A stretch of DNA of 64,000 bases from Actinomycetes bacterium (GTDB lineage Bacteria; Actinomycetota; Actinomycetes; Mycobacteriales; Mycobacteriaceae). This document shows positions 15,572-24,964 of this stretch, piece by piece. Each line of letters starts with the position of its first letter. Positions within the stretch are counted from its first letter, which is position 1. The notes under the pieces are model-generated. The model was not told the origin of the DNA, ran no database searches, and saw only the letters and a program-made list of their open reading frames with translations. The DNA lies in contig JAEZZR010000012.1 of assembly GCA_023418505.1 (NCBI GenBank), forward strand, positions 124,001 through 188,000. The letters are read 5' to 3'. A program made the position numbers and the translations under genes.

Positions 15572-18169
15572 CTAAGCCCGCGGCTGGCCGTCCTCAGCGA
15601 TGCCCACGATGTTTAGCGATTCACCATCGTCGGCCACCGTGACCTCTACTCGATCACCATCGCGCACATCGCCGGCGAGCAGACGACGCGCCAACTCGTC
15701 ACCAATTGCCTTTTGAACTAGACGACGCAATGGGCGCGCGCCATAGGCCGGGTCGTAGCCACGCTGTGCCAACCAGTCGAGTGCTTCATCGGAGACATCA
15801 AGCACCAAGCGGCGGGCTGCCAGGCGCTTGGCCAAAGCAGCGACCTGAATATCTACGATGCCACGCAGCTGCTGTGCGTCGAGTGCATCGAAGATCACCA
15901 CGTCATCCAAGCGGTTGATGAACTCCGGCTTGAAGGCCGTTTTCACCGCAGCCATCACCTGCTCGTGCGAACCGCCGGCGCCTAAGTTGGAGGTCAAGAT
16001 CAGGATGGTGTTCCGGAAATCGACGGTGCGACCTTGGCCGTCGGTTAGCCGTCCTTCATCCAGCACCTGTAACAGCACATCGAAAACATCTGGATGCGCC
16101 TTCTCTACCTCGTCGAAAAGCACCACGGTGTACGGGCGACGTCGTACAGCTTCGGTCAGCTGGCCACCCGCGTCGTGGCCCACATATCCCGGAGGCGCAC
16201 CGATCAGGCGGGCGACGGAGTGCTTCTCGCCGTACTCGGACATGTCGATGCGAACCATGGCGCGCTCGTCGTCGAAGAGGAACTCGGCCAAGGACTTCGC
16301 CAGCTCCGTCTTACCCACGCCCGTAGGACCGAGGAAGAGAAACGATCCGGTCGGACGGTTCGGATCAGCCACGCCAGCACGCGCCCGGCGCACCGCATCC
16401 GAAACCGCTGCCACGGCCTGGGTCTGACCAACCACGCGACCAGCCAAAACCGATTCCATCTGCAGCAGTTTCTCGGTTTCGCCCTGCATCATCTTGCCGG
16501 CTGGAATACCCGTCCACGAAGAAACCACTTCGGCGATTTCCTGTGGAGTGACTTCCTCGTTCAGCATCGAATCGCTGTCGGAACCGTCGGCAGCCCCAGT
16601 AGCAGCCACTGCATCTTCCGCGGCGGACAACTGCTTTTCCAACTCCGGTATGCGCCCGTAACGCAACTCCGCGACCCGGCCGTAATCGCCCTCACGCTCG
16701 GCTTTGTCGGACTCGGTACGCAGGGCATCGAGCTCCTCGCGAACCTTGCGCACGTCTTCGATGGAGGACTTCTCGTTTTGCCAGCGGGTCTTTAACTGGG
16801 TGAGCTTTTCGCGCTCGTCAGCCAGTTCCTCCCGCAGCTTGAGCAGCCGATCCTTCGACGCAGCATCGCTTTCCTTCGCCAGCGCCATCTCTTCGATCTC
16901 CAGGCGACGTACCACGCGCTCGGCGGAATCGATCTCCTCCGGCGAGGAATCGATCTCCATGCGCAGCTTCGACGCAGCCTCGTCCACCAGGTCGATGGCC
17001 TTATCCGGCAAGAACCGCGAGGTAATGTACCGATCCGACAAGGTTGCCGCTGCTACCAGCGCCGAGTCCTGGATCCGCACACCGTGGTGCACCTCGTAGC
17101 GCTCCTTCAACCCGCGCAAGATACCAATCGCATCTTCCACGCTGGGCTCGCCGACGAATACCTGCTGGAACCGGCGCTCCAGGGCCGCATCCTTTTCGAT
17201 GTACTTGCGGTATTCGTCCAAGGTAGTGGCACCTACCAGGCGCAGTTCACCGCGCGCCAGCATTGGCTTAATCATGTTGCCGGCGTCCATCGAACCGTCG
17301 CCCGTTGCGCCAGCACCCACGATGGTGTGGATCTCGTCGATGAAGGTGATGATCTGGCCATCCGATTCTTTAATCTCGTCCAGCACCGCCTTCAAGCGTT
17401 CCTCGAACTCACCGCGGTATTTCGCGCCGGCGACCATGGATCCGAGATCCAGGCTCATCAGGGTCTTGCCTTTCAGCGATTCGGGAACGTCGCCTTCCAC
17501 GATGCGGCGGGCGAGGCCTTCCACGATCGCGGTCTTGCCGACGCCCGGTTCACCGATCAGCACCGGGTTGTTCTTCGTCCGTCGACTAAGCACCTGCACC
17601 ACACGCCGAATCTCGTGATCGCGCCCAATCACCGGGTCGATCTTGCCGTCGCGCGCCCGCGCCGTAAGATCTGTGGCGTACTTCTCTAGCGCTTGGTACT
17701 GTTCCTCGGGATTTTCGGTGGTCACCCGACGATTTCCACGCACCGAGGTCAACGCTGCTTGTAATGCGCTTGACGACGCCCCAAACTGCGCAAGCAACTT
17801 CGCCGCTTCGGAATCACCTGTAGCAATACCGATTAACAGGATCTCTGCCGAGACATACTCGTCTCCTAATTCACCTGCCACTTCTTCGGCGGCGGTTAAA
17901 GCATTCAGCGCATCGCGGTTGAACTGCGGATTCGCCATGTTCGACCCCGAAGCCGAAGGGTAACCGGCTACTAACTCTTTGGCCTTTGCCAGCACTAGTT
18001 GCGGATCAACGCCTGCCGCTTGCAGCAACGGACCGGAGATCCCCTCTTCCTGCTGCAACAACGCCACCAGCAAGTGACCCGGGCGAATATCCGGGTTACC
18101 AGCACTCGACGCCATCTTTAACGACTGTTGCAGTACTTCGTTCGTTTTTGTTGTTGGTGTGAAGCTCAT
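15572..18169 (-). CDS. clpB: ClpB disaggregase
   Basis: Hexameric AAA+ chaperone that rescues aggregated protein together with DnaK. 865 residues from ATG 18169, which has AGGA upstream and opens with the standard N-domain MSFTPTTKTNEVLQ. Both ATPase modules are intact: Walker A GEPGVGKTA and GPTGVGKTELAKSL, Walker B SLDLG..FIDEIH and VLFDEVEKAH. Between them is the long coiled-coil M domain (about residues 405-525) that defines ClpB over ClpA or ClpC. A longer reading frame back to 18550 is only the upstream region. A HAIR operator lies 116 bp upstream, so HspR probably represses it. Confidence 0.97.
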   Translation of the reverse strand: MSFTPTTKTNEVLQQSLKMASSAGNPDIRPGHLLVALLQQEEGISGPLLQAAGVDPQLVLAKAKELVAGYPSASGSNMANPQFNRDALNALTAAEEVAGELGDEYVSAEILLIGIATGDSEAAKLLAQFGASSSALQAALTSVRGNRRVTTENPEEQYQALEKYATDLTARARDGKIDPVIGRDHEIRRVVQVLSRRTKNNPVLIGEPGVGKTAIVEGLARRIVEGDVPESLKGKTLMSLDLGSMVAGAKYRGEFEERLKAVLDEIKESDGQIITFIDEIHTIVGAGATGDGSMDAGNMIKPMLARGELRLVGATTLDEYRKYIEKDAALERRFQQVFVGEPSVEDAIGILRGLKERYEVHHGVRIQDSALVAAATLSDRYITSRFLPDKAIDLVDEAASKLRMEIDSSPEEIDSAERVVRRLEIEEMALAKESDAASKDRLLKLREELADEREKLTQLKTRWQNEKSSIEDVRKVREELDALRTESDKAEREGDYGRVAELRYGRIPELEKQLSAAEDAVAATGAADGSDSDSMLNEEVTPQEIAEVVSSWTGIPAGKMMQGETEKLLQMESVLAGRVVGQTQAVAAVSDAVRRARAGVADPNRPTGSFLFLGPTGVGKTELAKSLAEFLFDDERAMVRIDMSEYGEKHSVARLIGAPPGYVGHDAGGQLTEAVRRRPYTVVLFDEVEKAHPDVFDVLLQVLDEGRLTDGQGRTVDFRNTILILTSNLGAGGSHEQVMAAVKTAFKPEFINRLDDVVIFDALDAQQLRGIVDIQVAALAKRLAARRLVLDVSDEALDWLAQRGYDPAYGARPLRRLVQKAIGDELARRLLAGDVRDGDRVEVTVADDGESLNIVGIAEDGQPRA

Positions 18170-18284
18170 TTTTCTTTGTTCCTTTTTATATTTCTGTGTT
18201 TGTATCCACGCTATTGAACCCACGCTAGCGAACTTAAGCGCAGCTGGCTCAACTTCTTGATTCACTATCTGAAACGCAGAACAA

Positions 18285-18305
18285 GTTGAGTCTGTTCCAC
18301 TCAAG
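18285..18305. promoter_or_regulatory. HAIR operator (HspR site) upstream of clpB
   Basis: GTTGAGT-N7-ACTCAAG matches the HspR inverted repeat CTTGAGT-N7-ACTCAAG at 13 of 14 positions. It lies 116-136 bp before the clpB start. A further inverted pair CTCAACTT (18248-18255) and AAGTTGAG (18283-18290) overlaps it. Confidence 0.85.
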
Positions 18306-18369
18306 GCAAAGATTTTTCGAAGATTTTTGTGAGTTACTTCACTTGGGGCAGCTAATCCGGGCGTCACGT

Positions 18370-18375
18370 TATGCT
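18370..18375 (+). promoter_or_regulatory. -10 box of a probable leaderless promoter
   Basis: TATGCT ends 7 nt before ATG 18383. An ATG at 18371 lies within this hexamer, which argues against it as the true start. Confidence 0.5.
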
Positions 18376-18382
18376 TGCCCCT

Positions 18383-19222
18383 ATGAGCTTCCACCCCGCA
18401 CGCATCATTGAAGTGCAACGTCGCACCCGACGCACCTACGTGATCCGCGCCCACTGTCCGGATTTTGCGGGCACGGAAGCAGCGTCGCCCTTCACTGCCG
18501 GGCAGTACTTTTCCGTCACCCCCGAACTGATGCCGACTCTGGTGCGTCACTATTCGGCAGCGCTGCCACCAACCCCGGAAGGCCTACTGGAGTTTCACAT
18601 TTCTATCCCGGAGCCGTGCCCACCAGATTCCGGCACCCGGCAGCTACTGGCCACGGTTCGCGTGGGCGATACATGGCAGATCAGCAACCCGCGCGGGAGT
18701 TTGTCCTTGCCTGATCAGCCATCGTTTTTGGTTGCCGATGGCACCGGGCTCGCGCCACTGAAGGCGTTGATCCTGGCGCGTGCCGAACAGAGCAACCCAC
18801 TTCCAGTGCACTTGCTGATGGCTGCGGATAGTCCCGGCGAGCTCTACGACCTGCGCTTCATGGCGCACTTGGCTCACCATCTACCGTTTCTAACGCTGAC
18901 TACCGCAGTAGAAGCTTACGACGACGCCCCCTTCACCTGGCCAACCCTCGATTGCAGTAGCCCGCAAGCGCCGATTCCGTATTTGGGCACGGCAGCGGAA
19001 GTTGCTGCCCGCAGCACCCGATTCCACGATCGAACAATTGTGCTCTCTGGTGGGACTGAGATGCTCGAAGAAACTGTTAGCGCTTTGCAGACTGCGGGAG
19101 TGACCAGCGAGATCCTTTACGACAAAATAACCGACGCTCAATCGTCGCCAGCTATGAAACGTTCGAGGTTTGCGCGAGCGACGTCGTCAGGCAATTGCTG
19201 CGGTGGAGACTTCATTAAATAG
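18383..19222 (+). CDS. Ferredoxin-reductase-like FAD/NAD(P) oxidoreductase
   Basis: A 279-residue flavoprotein reductase module. The FAD-binding RXYS motif is RHYS (in LVRHYSAALPP), preceded by AGQYFSVTPEL, and the nicotinamide motif is ADGTGLAPLKAL. It has neither a plant-type Fe-S domain nor a globin domain; the M. tuberculosis neighbour of clpB (Rv0385) is a longer monooxygenase-like protein, so this may be its reductase half. The usual CGP motif near the end is replaced by LSGGTEM. Its last 28 codons overlap, antisense, the 3' end of ino1 by 85 bp. The electron acceptor is unknown. Confidence 0.8.
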   Translation: MSFHPARIIEVQRRTRRTYVIRAHCPDFAGTEAASPFTAGQYFSVTPELMPTLVRHYSAALPPTPEGLLEFHISIPEPCPPDSGTRQLLATVRVGDTWQISNPRGSLSLPDQPSFLVADGTGLAPLKALILARAEQSNPLPVHLLMAADSPGELYDLRFMAHLAHHLPFLTLTTAVEAYDDAPFTWPTLDCSSPQAPIPYLGTAAEVAARSTRFHDRTIVLSGGTEMLEETVSALQTAGVTSEILYDKITDAQSSPAMKRSRFARATSSGNCCGGDFIK

Positions 19223-20223
19223 GAAGAAGCCGGCAAAATCGCGCCTCCAATACCGCGATCCTTCGCGATCTTCGCCGCGCGAATCGCATCGATGATGATG
19301 CCCGCCGAATTCGGGGAATCCCAGACTTCGAGCTTGTATTCCAGGTTGATGGGGACGTCTCCGAAAGCCTTGCCCTCCAGTCGGACGTACGCCCACTTGC
19401 GATCGTCGAGCCACCCAACGTAATCGGAAGGGCCGATGTGGACGTTGCGGTCGTCCTTCTTGTCCTTCAGCGGACCGTCCAGATTGGACGTCACGGCCTG
19501 GGTCTTGGAAATCTTTTTCGACTCGAGGCGCTCGCGCTCCAGCATGTTCTTGAAATCCATATTGCCGCCGACGTTAAGCTGCATCGTGCGCTCCAAGCGA
19601 ATGCCGCGCTGCTCGAACAAACGCGCAAGAACTCGGTGCGTAATTGTGGCGCCTACCTGGGATTTAATGTCGTCGCCCACAATGGGCACACCGGCGTCCT
19701 CGAACTTCTGCGCCCACTGCGGATCCGAGGCGATGAACACCGGCAACGCATTAACGAACGCGCAACCTGCATCAATCGCACACTGCGCGTAGAACTTATC
19801 GGCCTCCTCGGAGCCCACCGGCAAGTACGAAACCAGCACATCTACCTGACGGTCTTTGAGCACCTGGACAACATCAACGGGCTCGGCGTCAGACTCTTCG
19901 ATGGTTTCGAGGTAGTACTTGCCCAAGCCATCCAGCGTGGGACCGCGCTGCACTTCGACGTTGAGGTGGGGCACGTCGGCGATTTTAATGGTGCAGTTTT
20001 CGGAGGCTTCGGTGGCTGCCGAGAGGTCCAGGCCAACCTTCTTCGCATCCACATCAAAGGCTGCGACAAATTCCACATCGCCGACGTGATAATCGCCGAA
20101 CTGGACATGCATTAGGCCGGGAACGGTTTCTTCCGGGTTGGCATCGCGATAGTATTCGACGCCCTGGATCAGCGAGGTGGCACAGTTTCCGACCCCCGCA
20201 ATTGCTACACGAACTGAACTCAT
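19138..20223 (-). CDS. ino1: Myo-inositol-1-phosphate synthase
   Basis: Converts glucose 6-phosphate to inositol 1-phosphate with NAD+, feeding phosphatidylinositol, PIMs and mycothiol in actinobacteria. 361 residues, the actinobacterial size. The N-terminal NAD motif is AGVGNCATSLIQGVEYY, and the conserved NVGGNMDFKNM and ESKKISKTQAV blocks hold the active-site lysines. The ATG at 20223 has AAGG 8 nt upstream. Stands alone with about 75 bp to the convergently unrelated but co-directional ABC genes upstream; its 3' end overlaps the oppositely oriented flavin reductase. Confidence 0.96.
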   Translation of the reverse strand: MSSVRVAIAGVGNCATSLIQGVEYYRDANPEETVPGLMHVQFGDYHVGDVEFVAAFDVDAKKVGLDLSAATEASENCTIKIADVPHLNVEVQRGPTLDGLGKYYLETIEESDAEPVDVVQVLKDRQVDVLVSYLPVGSEEADKFYAQCAIDAGCAFVNALPVFIASDPQWAQKFEDAGVPIVGDDIKSQVGATITHRVLARLFEQRGIRLERTMQLNVGGNMDFKNMLERERLESKKISKTQAVTSNLDGPLKDKKDDRNVHIGPSDYVGWLDDRKWAYVRLEGKAFGDVPINLEYKLEVWDSPNSAGIIIDAIRAAKIAKDRGIGGAILPASSYLMKSPPQQLPDDVARANLERFIAGDD

Positions 20224-20298
20224 AAGGATGACCTTAAGCAGTGGATGCGGGCACGGGGTTGGGGTTGAGTTACTGTACCGATTCAGTTGTGAGGCAGA

Positions 20299-21339
20299 TC
20301 ACTTAAGCTGGTGGAGTTGCTCGGGGATTAGCGCCTGTACCTTTTGGCCGGGGTGGAATCGGATGGCACCGAGTTCGCGGACACCGATAGTGTGGCCTGC
20401 CCACGGGCCGGATTCGACCGCGACTTGGTAGAGCGTCGAATGGCCGAGGAATTCGACCTCGGTGACGGTGGCGTGGGTGGTGGCGTGGGCGTCGTCGGCG
20501 GTGGCGCTGGCGTCGCGAGCACCATCATCGGCCGCCTCCAACCGCACCTGTTCCGGCCGCAACACCTGGCCAGCTTCGTTGATCGTGCACGTGCCCAAGA
20601 ATTCCGCCACCCACGCGGTCGCGGGTTTCGCATACACCGCATTCGGGCGGTCGCATTGCACCACGCGCCCCTCGGAGAACACCGCGATGCGATCGGCCAT
20701 GGATAACGCTTCGTCTTGGTCGTGGGTGACTAGCACGGCGGAAGCGCCGGCCTGTCGCAAGATTGCGGCTACGTCGGTGCGCAGCCGCGCTCGGAGGGCG
20801 GCGTCCAGTGCGGCGAACGGTTCGTCGAGAAGCACTAACGCCGGTTGCGGAGCCAACGCCCGCGCCACAGCCACGCGCTGAGCCTGGCCGCCAGAAAGTT
20901 CGGCAGGTTTGCGCTTAGCTAACGACGAAACGCCCACGAGCTCCAGCAAGTCCTCGACGCGTTGGCGTTGCTGCTGTTTGGTGCGGAAGTCCGGATGACG
21001 CTTCAGCCCAAACTTGACGTTATCGGCCACCGAAAGGTGTGGGAACAGTGCGGCGTCCTGGGGGACTAGGCCGACGCGACGACGCTCTGGGGGTAGCCAC
21101 GTATCCGCATCGACAACCACCCGGCCAGCAAGTTCAATCGTGCCAGACGCTGTGGGCAACAACCCTGCGACGGCTTTGAGGAATGTGGTTTTGCCACAAC
21201 CGGATGGGCCGAGCACGGCCAGCAGTTCGCCGGACTGGAGCTCCAGATTCACCTTGTCCAACACAGGTTGCGGCGAATTGTGATAGGAAACCGTGACATC
21301 TTTGGCTAACAGCGCAGGCTGATGCTGGTTCGGGGACAT
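20299..21339 (-). CDS. fbpC: Iron(III)-type ABC importer ATPase
   Basis: 346-residue ATPase of a ferric-ion or similar importer. Walker A is GPSGCGKTTF, the signature is LSGGQAQRVA and Walker B is LVLLDEP with the downstream H-loop VLVTHDQDEA. The C-terminal 110 residues form the TOBE-like regulatory domain common to FbpC/PotA-type ATPases. It is the third gene of a binding protein, permease, ATPase operon and starts 11 bp after the permease stop. Confidence 0.92.
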   Translation of the reverse strand: MSPNQHQPALLAKDVTVSYHNSPQPVLDKVNLELQSGELLAVLGPSGCGKTTFLKAVAGLLPTASGTIELAGRVVVDADTWLPPERRRVGLVPQDAALFPHLSVADNVKFGLKRHPDFRTKQQQRQRVEDLLELVGVSSLAKRKPAELSGGQAQRVAVARALAPQPALVLLDEPFAALDAALRARLRTDVAAILRQAGASAVLVTHDQDEALSMADRIAVFSEGRVVQCDRPNAVYAKPATAWVAEFLGTCTINEAGQVLRPEQVRLEAADDGARDASATADDAHATTHATVTEVEFLGHSTLYQVAVESGPWAGHTIGVRELGAIRFHPGQKVQALIPEQLHQLK

Positions 21340-21350
21340 AACTTTCGGAA

Positions 21351-22883
21351 TTACCTTTCTGCACCGGCGGTGTTACTTGCCACACCTGCACCACCCGCGG
21401 CCAACCCAATCGCCGGGATGCTTGCCACCAAGATCAACGCAATCGCATAAGACGCCGCCGAACCATACGCATGAATATCAGTAAGCTGCCACAACCGAGT
21501 AGCCAAGGTATCCGTGCCGATGGGACGCATCATCAGGGTGGCGGGAAGCTCTTTCATCACAGTTACTGCGACCAACAATGCACCGGCAGCGATACCTGGC
21601 CAGGCAATACGGGAGGTCACTTCCCACCACACTTGAATTGGCTTTCGTCCCAAGGAGCGTGCCGCATCTTCCAGCGATTCCGGCACCTGTCCCACCGCCG
21701 AACGCACCGACCCCATCGCCTTCGGCACAAACATGATTCCATAGGCGATCACCAACAAAGCCAGCGTCTGGTAAATCCCCGGCACGAACTGCAGCGACAT
21801 GTACACCATCGCCAAACCAATCACGATGCCCGGCAGGCCATGACCAAGATAAGTGATCGTTTCCAACGCCGAAGACACTCGCCCAGGACGTCGCGCAGCC
21901 AAAATCCCTACCGGCAGTGCCGCAAGGGTGGCCACCACAGCACCGGCGACTCCCAGCCCCGTGGTGACAAGTGCCGCTTGCAGCAGCCGTTCCCATTCCA
22001 CCGAATTATCTGCAATGCTCCTGCTCAAGCGGACTAGCAACGCAGAAACGGGCAGCAACACCGCCAACGTAAAGACCAGAAACAAACCCCCGCAGACCAA
22101 GATCTGCACCGGGCGCGAGGGGCGTCGTAAAGCATTTGTATCGGAGCCCACGCGCGTGACGAGCACCGGGCGTCGCAAGAGACGTTCGCCAACGACGACG
22201 ACCAACGCCATCGCCGCCAACATCACCGACAAAACAATGGCTAATTGCCGATTAAAACTGCCGCCGAACGCGGATTGCACGGCGGTGGTCATGGTAGGAA
22301 AACGCATGATCGCCACCACGCCGTATTCGGCGACAGTGTAAAGGGCAATGAGCAAAGCCCCGGCAGCGGCAGCGGGTGCGACTTGGGGCAGGGTCATCGA
22401 AGTAAAGCTGCGGATCGGGCCAGCACCTAAGGTGCGTGCGACGTCTTCTACCGAACGATCCGCACGACGGAAAGCCGCGGCCGTGGGCAACGTGACATAA
22501 GGCGCGGTGGCCAGCACCAAAATAAACCACGAGCCGAAGAATCCGCGCAGCGAAGTGAAATCGAACCACGCCAGGCCGGCAACATATGACGGCACGGCCA
22601 GCGGCAAAACAGAAAGCACCCACCACAAGCGTTTGCCCGGCAGGTCTAGGCGAGCCAGTGCAAAGGCAGATAAAACGCCCACGATGGTGGCACACACAGT
22701 TACGGAAACCACCAACAACAGCGTGTTGGTGACCTGCGTGATCGTTGCGGGGCGGGTGAAAGCGCGAACAATGTTGTCGCGATCAGCCGCCGCCAATTCC
22801 ACCACCAAGAAAATCACAGGTGCGGCCACCAGCAACGTTGTGACAATGGCTAACGGTGTCAGCCACGAAATCCTATGGCGCAT
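21351..22883 (-). CDS. fbpB: Iron(III)-type ABC importer permease (fused, two-domain)
   Basis: 510-residue permease with about twelve hydrophobic helices. Both EAA loops that contact the ATPase are visible: DVARTLGAGPIRSFTSMTLP in the first half and DAARSLGRKPIQVWWEVTS in the second, each with the conserved Gly. This duplicated, single-chain organisation is typical of FbpB/SfuB permeases. The start ATG 22883 is followed by basic residues and the first helix. A hairpin separates it from fbpA. Confidence 0.93.
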   Translation of the reverse strand: MRHRISWLTPLAIVTTLLVAAPVIFLVVELAAADRDNIVRAFTRPATITQVTNTLLLVVSVTVCATIVGVLSAFALARLDLPGKRLWWVLSVLPLAVPSYVAGLAWFDFTSLRGFFGSWFILVLATAPYVTLPTAAAFRRADRSVEDVARTLGAGPIRSFTSMTLPQVAPAAAAGALLIALYTVAEYGVVAIMRFPTMTTAVQSAFGGSFNRQLAIVLSVMLAAMALVVVVGERLLRRPVLVTRVGSDTNALRRPSRPVQILVCGGLFLVFTLAVLLPVSALLVRLSRSIADNSVEWERLLQAALVTTGLGVAGAVVATLAALPVGILAARRPGRVSSALETITYLGHGLPGIVIGLAMVYMSLQFVPGIYQTLALLVIAYGIMFVPKAMGSVRSAVGQVPESLEDAARSLGRKPIQVWWEVTSRIAWPGIAAGALLVAVTVMKELPATLMMRPIGTDTLATRLWQLTDIHAYGSAASYAIALILVASIPAIGLAAGGAGVASNTAGAER

Positions 22884-22931
22884 CTGCTAATTTTCTCCGG
22901 CGCTTTTATTTATTCAGGGTGGGTGCGGGGT

Positions 22932-22956
22932 GGGCGAGCTCAGTTTAGGCTCGCCC
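22932..22956. terminator. Hairpin between fbpA and fbpB
   Basis: GGGCGAGC (22932-22939) pairs perfectly with GCTCGCCC (22949-22956) across a 9-nt loop. No long T-run follows, so it is more likely an RNA-stability or partial-attenuation element that makes more binding protein than permease. Confidence 0.55.
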
Positions 22957-22976
22957 TGAGTTCAGGCTAGTTGAGC

Positions 22977-24059
22977 CTAGTTCAGGCCAACCTCGTCGAT
23001 CATGGATGCGGTTTCATCCACAGAGTCCAGGTCAGACAGATCGAACTTTGGATTAGCGTTGACGTCCAAAGCTGGCACGCCTTCAGGCTGCTTCTGGCCC
23101 TTCACCAATGGGTATTCGTAGGTGTTTTCAGCGAAGTACTGCTGACCCTGCTCGGAGAGCAGGAACTTCACGAATTCCAAAGCAGCAGCGTTATCCTCGT
23201 TGCCCTTCAAAATGCCAGCACCGGTGACGTTGATCAAAGCGGCCAAGTTGCCTGGCTCGCCGTACTTCAGCTGAGCACGCATGTTGTCCGCGCCCTCTTC
23301 AGCAGCTTGCTTGTACCAGTAGTAGTGGTTGATCAAGCCCATCTCTACTTCGCCGTTGTTCACAGCTTCCAGAATGTCGCCATTCTTTTCGTAAATCTGG
23401 ACGTCGTTTTCCTTCAGCTTCTCCAGCCACTCACGAGTAGCGTCGTCGCCCTCAACCACACGCATGGCAGTGACGAAGGAAAGGAAGGAAGCATTACCTG
23501 GAGCAATAGCCAGCTTGCCCTTCCACTTCGGATCCACCATTTCCTCTACGGTTTCAGGTACTTCAGACTCTTCCACCGCATCCTTGTCGTATGCCACCAC
23601 GCGGGCACGGCCGGTCAGACCCACCCACTGGCCTTCATCAGAGTTGAACTCCGATGGAACCTCATCCAGAACCTCGTCTGGCAAGGTGATCAGCATATCT
23701 TCATTGGCAACAAGCCCCAGAGCACCAGCTTCCTGGGACAAGAACACCTGTGCAGGAGTGCGGTCGCCCTCTGTGAGCAGCTGCTGAGCAATCTCGGCAG
23801 TCTTGCCATACTGCACATCAACATTGATTCCGGTTTCTTCCTGGAACTTAGCGATTAGATCGCCCACCAGGTCTTCACTACGACCGGAGTAGAGCACCAA
23901 CGTATCTTCAGAAGCTTCCGATGCAGCAGTGGTGGTGCCTTCAGCATCAGGAGTAGTGGTGCCACCAGCTTGCTCGTCGTCAGAGGAGCAAGCGGTAAGG
24001 CCAGCAACTAGGCCAGTGGTTGCAAAAGCTGCAAAGGCCATCCGTTTAAAGGAACGCAT
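22977..24059 (-). CDS. fbpA: Iron(III)-type substrate-binding lipoprotein
   Basis: 360-residue periplasmic-type binding protein of the same importer. The signal peptide ends in LTAC with the lipid-anchored Cys near residue 24, followed by an Asp/Glu/Thr-rich linker. The mature part begins LVLYSGRSEDLVGDLIAKF as in ferric-binding proteins, and the metal-binding tyrosine pair appears in INHYYWYKQ. Iron as the substrate is inferred from these features. I found no convincing DtxR box upstream, only a CCTAAC half-site near 24123. Confidence 0.93.
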   Translation of the reverse strand: MRSFKRMAFAAFATTGLVAGLTACSSDDEQAGGTTTPDAEGTTTAASEASEDTLVLYSGRSEDLVGDLIAKFQEETGINVDVQYGKTAEIAQQLLTEGDRTPAQVFLSQEAGALGLVANEDMLITLPDEVLDEVPSEFNSDEGQWVGLTGRARVVAYDKDAVEESEVPETVEEMVDPKWKGKLAIAPGNASFLSFVTAMRVVEGDDATREWLEKLKENDVQIYEKNGDILEAVNNGEVEMGLINHYYWYKQAAEEGADNMRAQLKYGEPGNLAALINVTGAGILKGNEDNAAALEFVKFLLSEQGQQYFAENTYEYPLVKGQKQPEGVPALDVNANPKFDLSDLDSVDETASMIDEVGLN

Positions 24060-24217
24060 CGCGTATTAACCCTATCGTTGTTCCGACTATTTCACCTACC
24101 AACGTTAGCAAATTAAAGTTCGGCCTAACAGGGTTAATTTCTGGGCGCGAAACCAGGAAAGGAATTAGTACTCCCTTTAAGTATTTGTAGGAGTTACGGC
24201 CGGAAGCAGGCAGAGAT

Positions 24218-24910
24218 TCAGGGCGTTTCCGGCGCATCCGGACGCGGCTTAGGCGACGCCGCCTGTCCGCCCGCCGCCCGTCGTTGTTGTTCTTCTTCCA
24301 ACGCGCGATATTCGAACACCGGCAGCGACCATCCGCGCCAAATCGCAAGCAGGCGAATCGTAAACGCCAAACCAACCGAGGTAATGATGTTCACCGTCTC
24401 GTTGAGCCCCACCTGCGTCATCGCCCAGTAATACACCGACGCCAGCACAGCAATCGACGCGTACAACTCCTTCTGGAACACCAACGGCACGCGGTCGCAC
24501 ATCAGATCACGCAGCACACCACCGAACGCGCCGGTTAAAACTGCGCCAACGACGCCAATCACCACACCGTGGCCCATCTCTAGGGCTACTCGCGTGCCAA
24601 TAATCGCAAATGCGGACAACCCCACCGCATCAAGCACCAGGAAGGCAATGCGGAAGTTGCGCCACAGGAAGTCTGCGAGGAACACCGTAAACAGTGCCGC
24701 ACCAATAATCACCAACAAGTACTGAGGCGCATCTACCCACACCAGCGGATAGTGGCCAAGCACCACGTCGCGCAACGTACCCCCACCAATGGCTGTCATA
24801 CATGCGATGGTGCACACACCAAACAAGTCCATTCGCATCCGACCTGCGGCAAGCGCACCCGTCATACCTTCCGCGGTAATCCCGATAACCCACAACACGT
24901 GCAACAGCAT
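24218..24910 (-). CDS. TRIC-family cation channel
   Basis: 230 residues with seven hydrophobic helices in two repeats of three plus one, as in prokaryotic TRIC (UPF0126) monovalent-cation channels. Each repeat carries the glycine hinge motif: GGGTLRDVVLG and GGVLRDLMCD. The C-terminal 35 residues are charged and disordered (EEEQQRRAAGGQAAS). Gap of 54 bp to the amidase gene upstream, in the same direction. Confidence 0.9.
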   Translation of the reverse strand: MLLHVLWVIGITAEGMTGALAAGRMRMDLFGVCTIACMTAIGGGTLRDVVLGHYPLVWVDAPQYLLVIIGAALFTVFLADFLWRNFRIAFLVLDAVGLSAFAIIGTRVALEMGHGVVIGVVGAVLTGAFGGVLRDLMCDRVPLVFQKELYASIAVLASVYYWAMTQVGLNETVNIITSVGLAFTIRLLAIWRGWSLPVFEYRALEEEQQRRAAGGQAASPKPRPDAPETP

Positions 24911-24964
24911 GATTAGGACTTAACCACAGCTTCCCCACTTACATGACGACAACGCCAATAAAAC

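Noticed and set aside
24100..24145. A possible DtxR iron box upstream of fbpA
   Set aside because: The best alignment matches the consensus at about 11 of 19 positions, with only a CCTAAC half-site, which is too weak.
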